Source: Sycobia sp. Sy_11
Taxonomy: Eukaryota; Arthropoda; Insecta; Hymenoptera; Epichrysomallidae
DNA length: 64,000 nt
NCBI GenBank assembly: GCA_018907035.1
Contig: JACCIC010000035.1
Coordinates: 2,010,001 to 2,074,000 of the forward strand
Reading direction: 5' to 3'
A model generated the notes under the pieces. The model made no database searches. It worked only from the letters and a program-made list of their open reading frames with translations, and was not told where the DNA came from. A program made the position numbers and the translations under genes. Shown one piece after another: positions 38,453 through 49,636 of this stretch (position 1 is its first letter; each line of letters opens with the position of its first letter).

Positions 38453-38492
38453 AGGGGGGGGTGGGGGGAAGGGGTGGGGAGGGCAGAGGAAG
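38453..38492 (+). repeat. G-run cluster, strong G-quadruplex motif
   Basis: Consecutive runs of 8, 6, 4, 4 and 3 G residues separated by loops of one or two nt, on the sense strand of the giant intron about 950 nt before exon C. Confidence 0.65.
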
Positions 38493-39202
38493 AGGAACGG
38501 ATGAGCTCTTCTTCGAGGAACTGGCAATTAAGGGTGGGGGATGCGGCCGTGTCCCGCTCGGAACATTGATCAAGTTGCTTTTCCACCTTCCTTTTCCGCG
38601 CGGCGGCTCACCCCTCCTCCCTTTGTCCAGCAGCGGGGCCCTCGGCTGAATAATCGCCTGACATGTTTGCTGATTAGGGGATATAACGCGCGCGCGCACT
38701 CGCGTTCGGCGATGGGGCTGGGTTGGCGCGGAGCGCGGGGGGGGGAGGAAAAATCGGACGATCTACATGCGCGTCGCCTGCTATATAGGCTAAACTCTCT
38801 CTCGGTATACATATATGTATATAGAGCCGTGACTCTATCGGAGCGCTTCCTTCTTTTTTGCCCTTCCGATGCCACGCTATCTATTCCTTTTGCGCGTCGA
38901 TTGACGAGTTCTTTACTTTACGCAGAGATAGAGAAGAGAGAGAGAGAGAGAGAGAGAGGGCTGAGGAGGGGGGATGTACGTTCACGAACCCGTGAGAAAT
39001 CGGTTTAGAGACGCCCGAGATAACTTGATTTACCGAGCCGAGCGACTGGTTGCACAGAGCCCTGGCAAAAAGAAAAAAAAAATCAAGTGATACTGCCGCG
39101 ATAGACGCTCTCCCCGATGAATTTCAATTTATCACGTCCGATTCGTCCGCTTGTTTGTCTGCTTGTTGGCTCGATCTAGCGCCGCGCCTACTATTGCCGT
39201 AC

Positions 39203-39205
<3 letters not shown>

Positions 39206-39253
<48 letters not shown>
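39206..39253. repeat. TA microsatellite
   Basis: About 48 bp of TA, 180 nt upstream of exon C. Confidence 0.95.
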
Positions 39254-39254
<1 letters not shown>

Positions 39255-39341
39255 TGTGTTAGCGAGCAGCGCGGCTCATTACCGATTAGCCTTTATATTT
39301 GCTTTTCTTTTTTGCACCACAAAGATACACACACACGCGCG

Positions 39342-39343
<2 letters not shown>

Positions 39344-39383
<40 letters not shown>
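39344..39383. repeat. TA microsatellite
   Basis: About 40 bp of TA, 52 nt upstream of the exon C acceptor. Confidence 0.95.
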
Positions 39384-39389
<6 letters not shown>

Positions 39390-39435
39390 TATATACAAAC
39401 ACATCAATCATGATATACCTTTTTTCTGCTTTCAG

Positions 39436-39481
39436 ATCGAGAACGCGCTGAAGAATTGGGACGGAGAAACCTTCAAGCCGA
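39436..39481 (+). CDS. Exon C: 46-nt micro-exon of the DH domain
   Basis: This short exon has a strong acceptor (ccttttttctgctttcag) and a strong donor (gtgagta). It starts in phase 0, matching the end of exon B, and encodes IENALKNWDGETFKP plus one base that joins exon D to make a Ser codon. The peptide fits the part of DH domains that reads LExxLxxW followed by a short loop before the next helix, so its position in the fold is as expected. It lies after a 25.8-kb intron and before a 2.4-kb intron. A frame this short would not stand out alone; the call rests on exact phase, both splice sites and the match to the DH pattern. Confidence 0.8.
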
Positions 39482-40369
39482 GTGAGTATATTACACAAGT
39501 ATTATACAATATAAGCGGGTGTATTTATTATATATATATATATGCTCGAGCATCTGGCTCATTGACTCGCGCTTGGTATGCATGTATATATATTTATTTC
39601 GCTTTGGTAGCGTATATACGCCTTTCATTCGCTCGCTTATTAAATAGCGTTTTAGCGCGCTGAAGGCGACAGGTATATATAAATGCATACGCGCCTCGTC
39701 ATTAATACCGCCGTACAGCATTAAAGAAACGCCTCGGAGACAAATACCCGTTGCGCCGCGTATGCCCAAGATGTACAACTGACGCGCAACCGCGAGGTAT
39801 TGGATTTTCTTGCCGCGCGGCCCGTGGCAACCTCGCGCGCGTTTTGCAAGCTGCCCCTCCTCTCCTTCTCGCAATCCTTACTTCCGTCAACGCGCGCAAA
39901 TTTCCCCTTTCGCGACCTAGACCGCGTTGCGCGAAGGCTCGGCGCGTACGCGAGAAATGCCGCGAGCTCGTCGAGAGCGCGCGCGCGAAAGAGGAGGACC
40001 TGGTCGTACCTGGCAAAATAAGAAAGTTCGCGGGGCTCGGCCGCGCGCGTTCGGTAAGCGGGCATCGGGCGACGGAAAGAAAGGAGGGCCCGCGAGTATA
40101 ATAATGCTTCGTGAAAAATGGCAGGGACGCTTACGCTCTCGCTCGCCCCGACGAGAAAGTGTGTATATATATTACCGTAAATTTCACGTAATCGTGGCGT
40201 GCTTTTTGCCGGTGCGCCCCAGTGCACGGCGAGAGAAGGAGAGGGAGAGGGGAGCGCAGGGGACGGGCTCCATGGCAGGAGTATGACGACAAGTCACCTC
40301 GGCAAACGCCGACAGACGGAAGTGGAGGATCCGTCGGTAAATCATGTTAAACTCGTCTTGGCTCTCCTC

Positions 40370-40411
<42 letters not shown>

Positions 40412-41903
40412 AGCTCGATACGAACCACGCCGTTGCAGCTCACCTCTGCATATCTATATATACGGACATGTATTAGTCGCCGCGCTCGAGCGAGCGCGAG
40501 GCAAAGGGCCCTTCCTAGAAGTGCGCGGCGCGGCTCTCCCGCGGGGAGGGAGAGAGAGAGAGAGAGAGAGAGAGCCCTCGTTGACCATCGCGCGATTCCC
40601 GTCGCGCGCCGAGCCCCGCGCGGACGAATTATTCTCACGTTCATTTTCTTACCTTTAATTGCTCATTTATTAATCCGTCCCGTCCAACCCCCACCCCCTC
40701 CACGAACACCGCCATCCCTCTTCTTTCGCCTCCATCGTCGCGACTTATATTCCCATTATACATGCGTCAGCGACCACCTTCTGACAATTAAAAAGTACTT
40801 AATAATCGCGGAGCGGAAAGGATGAAAATTGCGGGGTACCTGGCGTGCGTAAAATACGTCGCGCTGAATTTTGCCTCGAGCCACGGGGGGATTGTCGTGA
40901 TTCCTGAGGGATTCTTTTTAAACTGCGATGAATAATGCAGGAAAGTATCCTTAATGCTGTTGCGCGGCCATTTTCCTCGAATTCCTCGCTAAAATAATTA
41001 GATAGCCTCAGTTTTCGGTAGCGAGAATTGCGAAAAATTCCTTATGTTGCCTTACAGTTATTTGCACATATGCATCGGTATTATTCAAAGATACGTAATA
41101 AATCTTCGTTGGCTTGCTGTAAATTTTTTTTGAAGTAACATGTTCAATTTTATTTAACTTTAATTAGATAGGGGTCGTGCCATTTTTAACGGTAAAACAC
41201 AATTCGTTAATTGCGATTCGTGTAATTTTATACAGCCGTCAAACTGACTGAGAATTTAGGACATTGCAGCTTAATATTATCCGATAAAAAACGCTAATTC
41301 GGCAATACGTTTAAATCCGATACGAAATGACGAACGCCGAGCTGTATGCGGCAAAGGATTTGTTCAGTGAAAAAAATAGGCTTCGAGCGTAAGGTTAAAC
41401 AAAAATTCTTGAATGTACTTTGAGGTATACTCACTTGGTCTCATGTACGAGCTACAGGCTCATCAGGTCCATAGTAAAGTAAAGATCAAAATACAATATC
41501 GAGGTAAACTTGTCGCTCTAAAAATGAATTGCACTATCCAATGAGGAGCCAAATTAATCTACAGCAATAGCAAGTTGATAACTTTCTGAGCGAGTAGTAA
41601 CGGACGGTCAAAATCAACATTGGAAGTTTTAAATACGAAAATAATTGAAAAGCTCTCGCATTATACAAATGAAATACGTAAACCAAATATTTAAATGTAC
41701 TTTAGTTGCGTGACATTAAATAATTTATAAGTACCTGACAATCTACGTTTTTGGAAATCCATCTACGTTTACAAAAAAAAAAACATTACTTCAGAGTTTG
41801 AATCGTTATATTATTTGATATTTTCAACTACGAAATCTCGTGCAATTTCACCGCATTTATCTGAAATTATCCTGGAATAAAACGCGCCTCTCGCCCCCCC
41901 CAG
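39482..41903 (+). other. Intron between exons C and D (2422 nt)
   Basis: It begins gtgagt and ends ccccccag. The first 1.4 kb is CpG-rich with CT and GA arrays, and the rest is AT-rich. I see no further exon inside it. A minus-strand ATG-to-donor open frame near 40650-40725 is listed among the rejected items. Confidence 0.75.
40373..40409. repeat. CT microsatellite
   Basis: About 37 bp of CT; a GA tract lies at 40549-40574. Confidence 0.95.
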
Positions 41904-42076
41904 GTGACTTGTTCCCGGCGTCCTTCTGGGACGCGTACTGGTCGTACCTGGAGAGCTACGTCGAGGCGCGAAGGACCCTGGACCAGCTGCGCGCCGACGA
42001 GGAGCCGCTGCTGCAGTTCCTCAGGCTGCGACAGGCCGCCGCCAGGCACTCGCCTTCCTCTCTGCTTCTTCTGCCG
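41904..42076 (+). CDS. Exon D: DH domain conserved region 2, ending just before the VQR helix
   Basis: This 173-nt exon has the acceptor ctctcgccccccccag and the consensus donor gtaagt. Its first two bases complete the Ser codon from exon C and 57 full codons follow, ending on a codon boundary. The peptide includes DLFPASFWDAYWSYLESYVE, ARRTLDQLRADEEPLLQFLR and HSPSSLLLLP. These match the DH pattern of an xIFxxxxxLKxYxxYxxNY helix, then a helix ending xxFxxFL, then a SLLIxP motif. In DH proteins the next residues are normally VQRxxRY, the catalytic conserved region 3, so the domain is cut by the intron at that point. By hand count, 51 of 57 codons end in G or C. A Dbl-family RhoGEF is confident; the subfamily (for example UNC-89/obscurin-like, Trio-like or puratrophin-like) is not resolved. 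Confidence 0.87.
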
Positions 42077-42149
42077 GTAAGTCAATATACGCGACCTACG
42101 CTCGCTCTTTATGGATAAGTCGAGTGGGGATGGCGTAGGAGGATGGTTG

Positions 42150-42158
<9 letters not shown>

Positions 42159-42197
<39 letters not shown>
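42159..42197. repeat. CA microsatellite
   Basis: About 39 bp of CA, 80 nt after the exon D donor. Confidence 0.95.
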
Positions 42198-42200
<3 letters not shown>

Positions 42201-42414
42201 CGTGATATCCCTCGTACGGTGCGTGACGAATGAACCGAAATTTCCTTCTTTAATCACAGAACAACGCGATCAGATCCACGGGTCACTGAGCCCATGGATT
42301 CCCTCTATCCCAGATAATTACCTCTGTCCCGAGCACGCACTCATAGAGTCACACATATACACATACACATACACACACGCGCGCGCGCGCACACATATAC
42401 ATACATATACACAC

Positions 42415-42453
<39 letters not shown>

Positions 42454-43538
42454 TACGGATTGCGCAATCTATATAACTCGTTGTTCGGAACGAAGCGGCG
42501 GACGATCTATGAGGTTTTTTTTTCTCTTCTTCTTTTTTGTGACTATCTCTATAAAGTACCGCTAATGTACGTTGCATAACGATCCTGTAATGAACGGAAC
42601 AACGGCCGAATGTTATTGTATATACCGTTTCTATTCGAAATTTCAGATAATTTATGTATTTTCCGTAAACACAAGCAATTTTTACAGTTAAAGATTCGAT
42701 GATCTTACCTAATCTTCGTACGTTTCACTAAATTAAAGTCCAAAGATAAAAAATGAACAAAGACGAAAAAAAATTTAGTCAATTAGTTTTATTTTCCAAA
42801 GTATAATTTAGATGCCGAACTTACTTGTTAAGAGCCATTTAATTAATTGGTAATAAAAATGATCGATTATCTATTGAAGGTAGTAAATGATTTTTCTCAA
42901 TGATGTATATATATATATATATATTTGAATGTATAATGAACCAACTCTTTCTCAAAACTCATTTATTTTGTTTAGGCACTTCATTAGAAATAAACCTATA
43001 TAGTTATTATTCAATAATACTTCATAAATAAAATCCTTAAAATTTTTATTCCTTATTCTATGTTCTTAATACGAAACTATTTTTAATTATTGCGTATCCT
43101 AAAATTCTGTTATTTTTTCATAAATGCAGCTGCGTAAAACGTTGTCGTCAAGTGGAGTTGATGAATTAAACGAAAAATTTTCAAAAGTAAAATGATACGC
43201 ATTTTATTTTCGGCCCCGAGTATAAATTAAATATGAGAATACGAGGATTTTAGTGATTTATTCTGGAAATAAAATAGATTCCTGCGAGAAATCTTGGCTT
43301 TCGTTCTTGATATAAAGCTTACGGTAACAGCATCGAATATTGTCGTATAAATAACAGACCCGGGGGGGGGCGGGCGATTAAAACTTCATGCACATACGTA
43401 TACAAGCAATACAAAGGAATCGTAAAATTATTTAAACGACCAGCCGTGCGCACCTTGCAGTCACGGACGATCGCGCTTTATTAAGATTTAATTATTCCGC
43501 GCCGGGTCTTTTTTATTGCGCCCTCGCAACAGCCGCGC

Positions 43539-43542
<4 letters not shown>

Positions 43543-43582
<40 letters not shown>

Positions 43583-43586
43583 GAGC
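43543..43586. repeat. GA microsatellite
   Basis: About 44 bp of GA with two interruptions. Confidence 0.95.
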
Positions 43587-43835
43587 GAGGCGACGATTTT
43601 CGTGACTTGATATACAACAACAAGTGCGCTCGCATCATGCACGCCGTGCTCCCGTCGCGCTCTTTCTTCTCCAAATTTTCACCGAACCTCCGTGCACGTG
43701 CATGTAGATACGCGCGCATATACACATACGTACACGAGAAGATAACGACGCGCTAAAGAAAAGAGCCCGGGCGAGGATGGAGGGGGTGATGGGGGGGGGG
43801 AGTCGGAGAATGAGGAAGAGTCGTGACGGCGGAGC

Positions 43836-43837
<2 letters not shown>

Positions 43838-43876
<39 letters not shown>
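43838..43876. repeat. CT microsatellite
   Basis: About 39 bp of CT with one phase shift. Confidence 0.95.
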
Positions 43877-44318
43877 GCGCGCCGCGGCTCTGATATACGC
43901 CCGCGAGATGCCGCGAGAGCGAGACACCGGGCCCGTACAAGCGAAGGGCATCGCACCGCGCACTCGTTCGCTTTCCTTCGCGCGCCGATGGAAGCCGCCT
44001 TGTCGCTCGTGCCCCGCGCACGGCTACGTATACATTTATATACACCATGTGACCCGTAGCCGCGGCCCAGGTGCACTATGTGCGCGCGAATTTTGTACGC
44101 CATTGGCTCTTTGCCGACGTGGATTTTTCCGTAAAACCATAAGCCAGGGCAAGTATATCGCATAAACGGCTCGCGCCACCGCGGCTTCGTCACGGAAATT
44201 CATTTTTCGCGCGCGGATGAGCGTACACGGGGCGGACGCTAATTTATTGGTTATGAACGAACGTCCGAAAGCACCGAAGGACGAACTCGTCGCCAGGATC
44301 TGTACATACGACCTAGCG

Positions 44319-44336
44319 ACTTTTTTTAAAAAAAGT
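44319..44336. repeat. 18-bp palindromic T/A run
   Basis: ACTTTTTTTAAAAAAAGT is its own reverse complement. Confidence 0.75.
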
Positions 44337-45355
44337 ACCGACACGATGCAGATCGTGGAAAATAAAAAGTGTACTTGTTTCTAGTGAATTTTGATCAATG
44401 ATAAAACTGCCCTTGTCAGTCTGGAAAATTGAAAAAACCCTTTAGCGACTACCCAGTTTTAAATAAAGGTGATATTGGAAAATTAAAAAATCAAGCAATA
44501 GGAAAATCCTCGTTCTCAATGTATCACAATGAGCAATTTTATAGGAAATCGATTGACGTGCACGTTTGTTGCTTGTCTTGGCACTATGAATAAACAAGCG
44601 ATTATCTGTAATATACATTTGCTGCCTCTTATTGTCTAGAATTCAATGAATGATGAATATAAATATTTTTCCTCTTTTGTACAGAAAAGAAATCGCTAAA
44701 ATTATTCGTCTAATAAACGTTTTGTTCAACTGTATTCAATTAAATATCGCAGGATTGATATTGATACGGCTATTTGACATATTGTGAAGGTATGTAAACG
44801 TTTTCCCGTCCCGCTCGCGAGCGGCACATCCTTCGTCGGTGGAGAAGAAAAATACTCAAAAAATACCGATTAAACGGAAAGATAAGCGTCGAAGGTACAA
44901 AAATTTCATCAGATATTTCATAGGTGTAGAATTTTGACGTAACGCCTATTTTTAAATCGAAGAAAATCTCTCGACAAATTTGTTGATCACAGGAGCGATA
45001 AGGAAGAGATGCATAATTCAATAGTGGATAGAAAACAGTCTCTGTATATAAATATATAGAAAGTAAAATATTCACGGCTACGTGTGTATATATATATATA
45101 TGTATGTATACATAGAGCGGCATTTATAGGTGCACCAAGCCTATTATACATTGGAAAGATGACACGTTACGGAGAGTGCAGTGAAAGTCACTATCCTCTC
45201 TGTTACAATGATGCAACGCACTTACGCGCGCGCCTATACGAGATCGATTCTTGCTGTTAACCTTTGAGTCAGCAGAACCCGCGCATGTATGATGCTGGGC
45301 CGCCAACAAATACTTTTGTCTACTACACGGTCTCATCCCACGTACGCCAGAGCTA

Positions 45356-45356
<1 letters not shown>

Positions 45357-45404
<48 letters not shown>
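45357..45404. repeat. TA microsatellite
   Basis: About 48 bp of TA. Confidence 0.95.
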
Positions 45405-45406
<2 letters not shown>

Positions 45407-46189
45407 CGATCAGGCGAGGATCGCCGTGTACATTTACATAATCCTGATTAAAAAGGTTGATTTCCGCGGCTCCCATTGTGAAACACTTTTTATTTTATTC
45501 CATTTCATTTTTGTTTCTTGTGCTGTTGATTTTTTTCTTCTTGGACGATTGTATCGCTCGACGCGCGGCATTAGCGAACAATTGTTTTTAACGTAATTAT
45601 CAACAATTGAAAAGCTATGGATGTATAATGCCAGTGGCGATTGGAGGCATTCAATCTTAAATAGTCGTCTGTAAATATTGCTTCACGCCGATGAATGCAC
45701 ACATATTATAGATATTCAATATTAGTAGCCGAACAAAAGAGATTAAAAAGCGTTTAGTATACATTCTCTCGAACATCAATATAATCGACAGCAACAAAGC
45801 ATCGATATAGGTGTATATATATATTACTTTCATTGCTATTTAGTTGCTGTAATCGGGATCACCCGAATGCTCCATTGCCAATGTATATTCTCATATATAA
45901 ATTGTATACGATTAAATAATGAATCGCCGTATAGACACAGAATGCACAACTTGTAATGAGCCGTCGTATCCGTATTAAGACATCTATACTTTGATCTACA
46001 GACTGTTATTTTAGCCTCATACACATTACGATAATCGGATGCGCATCGAAGCGTAAAGACGTAAAAAAAAAAAAAAAATTATTAAACCGGATGCAAAAAC
46101 GAAGACGCATCCGAGTGAATCCGTGCGCGTTTCCGCCGCGAGCTGAAAAATTTATTTACAGCTATATAAATATATAGAAATGTACATGC

Positions 46190-46192
<3 letters not shown>

Positions 46193-46239
<47 letters not shown>
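46193..46239. repeat. TG microsatellite
   Basis: About 47 bp of TG. Confidence 0.95.
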
Positions 46240-46240
<1 letters not shown>

Positions 46241-46488
46241 TACATAAATTGTCCGCGAGATACTGTGCAATGACTATACAACGTCGTAGAAGACCCGAGG
46301 TTATAATTTAAAGATCTCAGCTCGTGCGCGATGTATGAAAGAATGCACGATGGAAATTTGTATAATTCGCGTGATCTCCGCGCGTCGCGTTCCGAGATCC
46401 TGCTGAATTTACGCGGACCGTTCGTCGAGCTCTCGCCGCAGTCTCCTGAGTCGTTGCGCGATAATTTGACCTTGGATTTGCGAATTAG

Positions 46489-46610
46489 TTCGCCACCCGA
46501 TCCCTCCGGACGTGTCTCCGAACGACACGGACGACGTGAAGGTGGGGATGGAGATTCGCCCGGTCCCAAGTCCCAAGCGTAGAGCTACCCCTCCCCCCCC
46601 CAATCGCGAG
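46489..46610 (+). CDS. Exon-like segment of unknown gene
   Basis: This 122-nt segment starts after tttgcgaattag and ends at a good donor, gtaaggtaag. After two bases completing a codon it reads 40 open codons, including HPIPPDVSPNDTDDVKVGME and PVPSPKRRATPPPPNRE. The peptide is Pro-rich and looks like a disordered linker. About 31 of 40 codons end in G or C, similar to the real exons. It needs an upstream exon ending in phase 1, but exon D ends in phase 0, so it cannot follow exon D directly. It could be an alternative exon, belong to a nested gene, or be chance. Confidence 0.25.
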
Positions 46611-46749
46611 GTAAGGTAAGAAGCGTCGGCTCGCGCACTGCCGCGTTCATTGAACTCTATTGACGAATGCGTGTATAGAGCTAATTATATTATGCGGCCA
46701 ATTGAGCGGCTTAACTATGTATTATGTACTTTAATAAATCGATCGGACA

Positions 46750-46856
<107 letters not shown>

Positions 46857-46980
46857 GTTGCGCAATGTGCGCTAAACGATCAATTAAAATTGTTTGCCTC
46901 TTTCGAATCACTGTACAGAAAATACTAGACATAATTTAATCGACGGCTTGTGAAATCGTTTCAATTGATGGATAAGTATC

Positions 46981-46986
<6 letters not shown>

Positions 46987-47034
<48 letters not shown>
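46987..47034. repeat. TA microsatellite
   Basis: About 48 bp of TA. Confidence 0.95.
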
Positions 47035-47037
<3 letters not shown>

Positions 47038-48304
47038 CCTAACCATAGATTTTTTAATTTTAACGGAAGAGCTGCCGTGTATAGGCTAACAGTTGTAAGA
47101 AATGCCTATTATAATATTGTACTTTCAGCCGTTCATATGTAACCGAGCTCTGCTTACGAGCTTAAAATAAAAACCACAAATTCCATTTTCGCTGTTCCGA
47201 CCATCATCCGCGGACTTCGTTTTGATCGCAGGAATTCGATTTTAATTAGTCGATCGGCACATTTGATTGATATAGCTCACTCGGAAAATGAAAATGAGCA
47301 CGAGCGATTATCATCGGTGACGTAAAGCTAAATTCTTGTCCTGATACCGATACTGGTTCTAATTACGCTGTCAACGTAAAAGAACGCTGTATCGGACTGT
47401 CAGATGGAATTTTTGAAAAAATGAAATCTGAGATGGCGAAGAAAATGTCGGATTATACGAATTGATACGTTTGCAAATGACTTATGATTTTATGCGATTG
47501 CGAATCTTGCATTAGAACTGAAAAGAATGCGTTCCAATGTGAAAATAAAACTACGGTCTCATTAACATTTTATCTAAACTATGTTAATACTGAAAATTTC
47601 AATTGCGGTTGACATATCGCATTGGCAAGTGTTGGCTGATTTGAATAACCGATTTATTTGCAACAGTGAAAACATTAAATATTCGAAAAAATTAAGACCG
47701 GATTCGTAACAAACGAGCTGAAAATTTTGTATTCAAATTCATTCCTTCTATGTCTTTTCTAGCAACTAATTCAAAGAAAATATACGCTTTCTACGTTGTT
47801 ATTTGATAATAATATATGTATATAGCTAACAAATGAAAAACCAGTAAAAAAAATTTAAGAATGATTTATTCGTGCATGCCTGCACAGCAATTTACGCGTT
47901 TAAAATCTATGAATTCCACGTAATATTATAAAAGAAAGAAAGTGACTTAGGTGCAGCACAGGGGCGTTACACAGCGACACACATTCCAGATAAGGTCGCA
48001 CAGTTAGCACCAACACCGGACGCTGAATTAGGAACGACGCTCGATTGGAAAAAAAGAGTATATAGAAAATATTGAAAGTGTACACTGTAGCTTCCAGAAA
48101 TCCGTCGAAGTATAATCGAATGGGGGGGGGGGGAGTCGAGAGAGGCACTGGAAAAGCCACTCCTCTTCCCGCGAATTTTAAGCAGTTCGCAACTGTTTCT
48201 CGAATACGCACAGAGGGACACTGGAATCGGTTTTTCAGGGAAGCGCGTTAATTGAAAAAGAAGACCCTCTCCCACTTCCCCGCGGGGTTATGTTACTTAA
48301 CTTA

Positions 48305-48311
<7 letters not shown>

Positions 48312-48341
<30 letters not shown>
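48312..48341. repeat. TG microsatellite
   Basis: About 30 bp of TG. Confidence 0.95.
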
Positions 48342-48345
<4 letters not shown>

Positions 48346-48850
48346 CTGAAAAAGACTCCGACGCACCTACATACGCTCGTCGCTCAACCTGACGGATTAT
48401 GCGATTTCGCGTCACGCGTGGGTGTTCGGCGAGTAGCTCGTTTCTCTCTCTCTCTCTCTTTGTCTTTCTCTGTCTTTCTCTCTCTACCCCGCTCTCACCC
48501 TCGACTCGCTACTTCTTCGATCGCCGCTCGGAGAAAACACGTGGAATATGATGCGACTGCGGTAGATATTAGAGGCATATCGCGTGTACGCGTGTCCGGC
48601 TGACTGGGTAAGTCGTTTATCTTTGCTTCGCGGTGGCGGTGCGCAAACGGCACACACACACAGGCGCGCGCACACACACTCGTATGTACACCAGACCGAG
48701 GATGGATCCGTACTTTACAGTTAGCCGCAGCAGTTTTTCGGATCCGATTCATCGCCACCATCTCTCTCACTCTCTCTCTCTCTCCCCCACCCCTCCATAC
48801 GGTCTTTTTTTGTTGTCCCGCCGCGCGTGCATTAAACTTGCACGCGCGCG

Positions 48851-48885
<35 letters not shown>

Positions 48886-49304
48886 AGATACGCACTTCTT
48901 ATTACGATCGACCGGCTTCTCCCTTCGGCCCCGCAAACTCCCGCGGCAGTGACACATTGAGCGCTAGAGACGGTTTTACGGAAGAAATCGGCACCGCGCT
49001 CGTCCGTACGCAACGTTATGGGGTACATGCGCGCGGCATGTTAATGAAATTCCAAACGCGAGCGCGGCTCGCGCGTGCCCGTGCGGTAGCTGTACTTTCG
49101 TTGTAAAACATTTTCCATAACAGGATGCCGATTTTAATAATCCCCCAAAGAATTTTCCCCGTTCTCGCGCCGGAGGGGGGAGATTTCCTTTTTGTTTTTA
49201 CGTTGTTTACGGCACTCGTTATAACAGATCCATTATGCGTACGCGAAGCTTATTAAACGAATCGCGACTTATTTTTAAATAGTCCGTGTACCGAGAAAGT
49301 TATA

Positions 49305-49308
<4 letters not shown>

Positions 49309-49355
<47 letters not shown>
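49309..49355. repeat. TA microsatellite
   Basis: About 47 bp of TA. Confidence 0.95.
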
Positions 49356-49358
<3 letters not shown>

Positions 49359-49587
49359 TCTTCGCAAAATAGAACAAGGAGATAAATAGATGAGGCGGAA
49401 AAAAGTATTTTGACCGGCAACGGATTAGCGTGTAACGTTTATTAATTTTCCGAGCTATAAGGATGAGAGCGGAGGGTCGCGCATTTATGCTAGCCCGAGA
49501 CGTCTATGATTTATTGTTTTAATTAAATTGTTTCTTCTGGAAAAGCTCGTTCGTCCGCCAACGATGACGTTTTATTTATCTCTCCGG

Positions 49588-49591
<4 letters not shown>

Positions 49592-49634
<43 letters not shown>
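49592..49634. repeat. TA microsatellite
   Basis: About 43 bp of TA. Confidence 0.95.

Positions 49635-49636
<2 letters not shown>

Larger units (their letters stand above)
13653..39435 (+). other. Giant intron between exons B and C (25,783 nt)
   Basis: It begins gtgagt and ends ctgctttcag, and it interrupts the DH domain in phase 0. AT-rich stretches (about 14.1-17, 19.1-19.9, 21.4-22.6, 24.3-25.2, 27.3-27.6, 33.4-34.0 and 36.4-36.6 kb) alternate with CpG-rich blocks carrying GA, CT, TA and CA/TG arrays (about 17.4-19.1, 20.2-21.3, 22.7-24.2, 25.3-27.2, 32.4-33.0, 35.1-36.4 and 36.7-39.3 kb). I found no transposon terminal repeats or transposase. The hairpin at 17246-17327 is its most notable structure. 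The CpG-rich blocks could hold enhancers or alternative promoters, which is inference only. Confidence 0.7.

Noticed and set aside
37995..38699. 234-codon minus-strand frame
   Set aside because: Pro/Arg-rich reading of a CpG- and G-rich block containing a CA array, and overlapping frames on both strands are open too.
40650..40725. Minus-strand ATG frame (MAVFVEGVGVGRDG...) ending at a gtaag donor
   Set aside because: Derived from a GGGGGTG-rich run, with no following minus-strand exon found.
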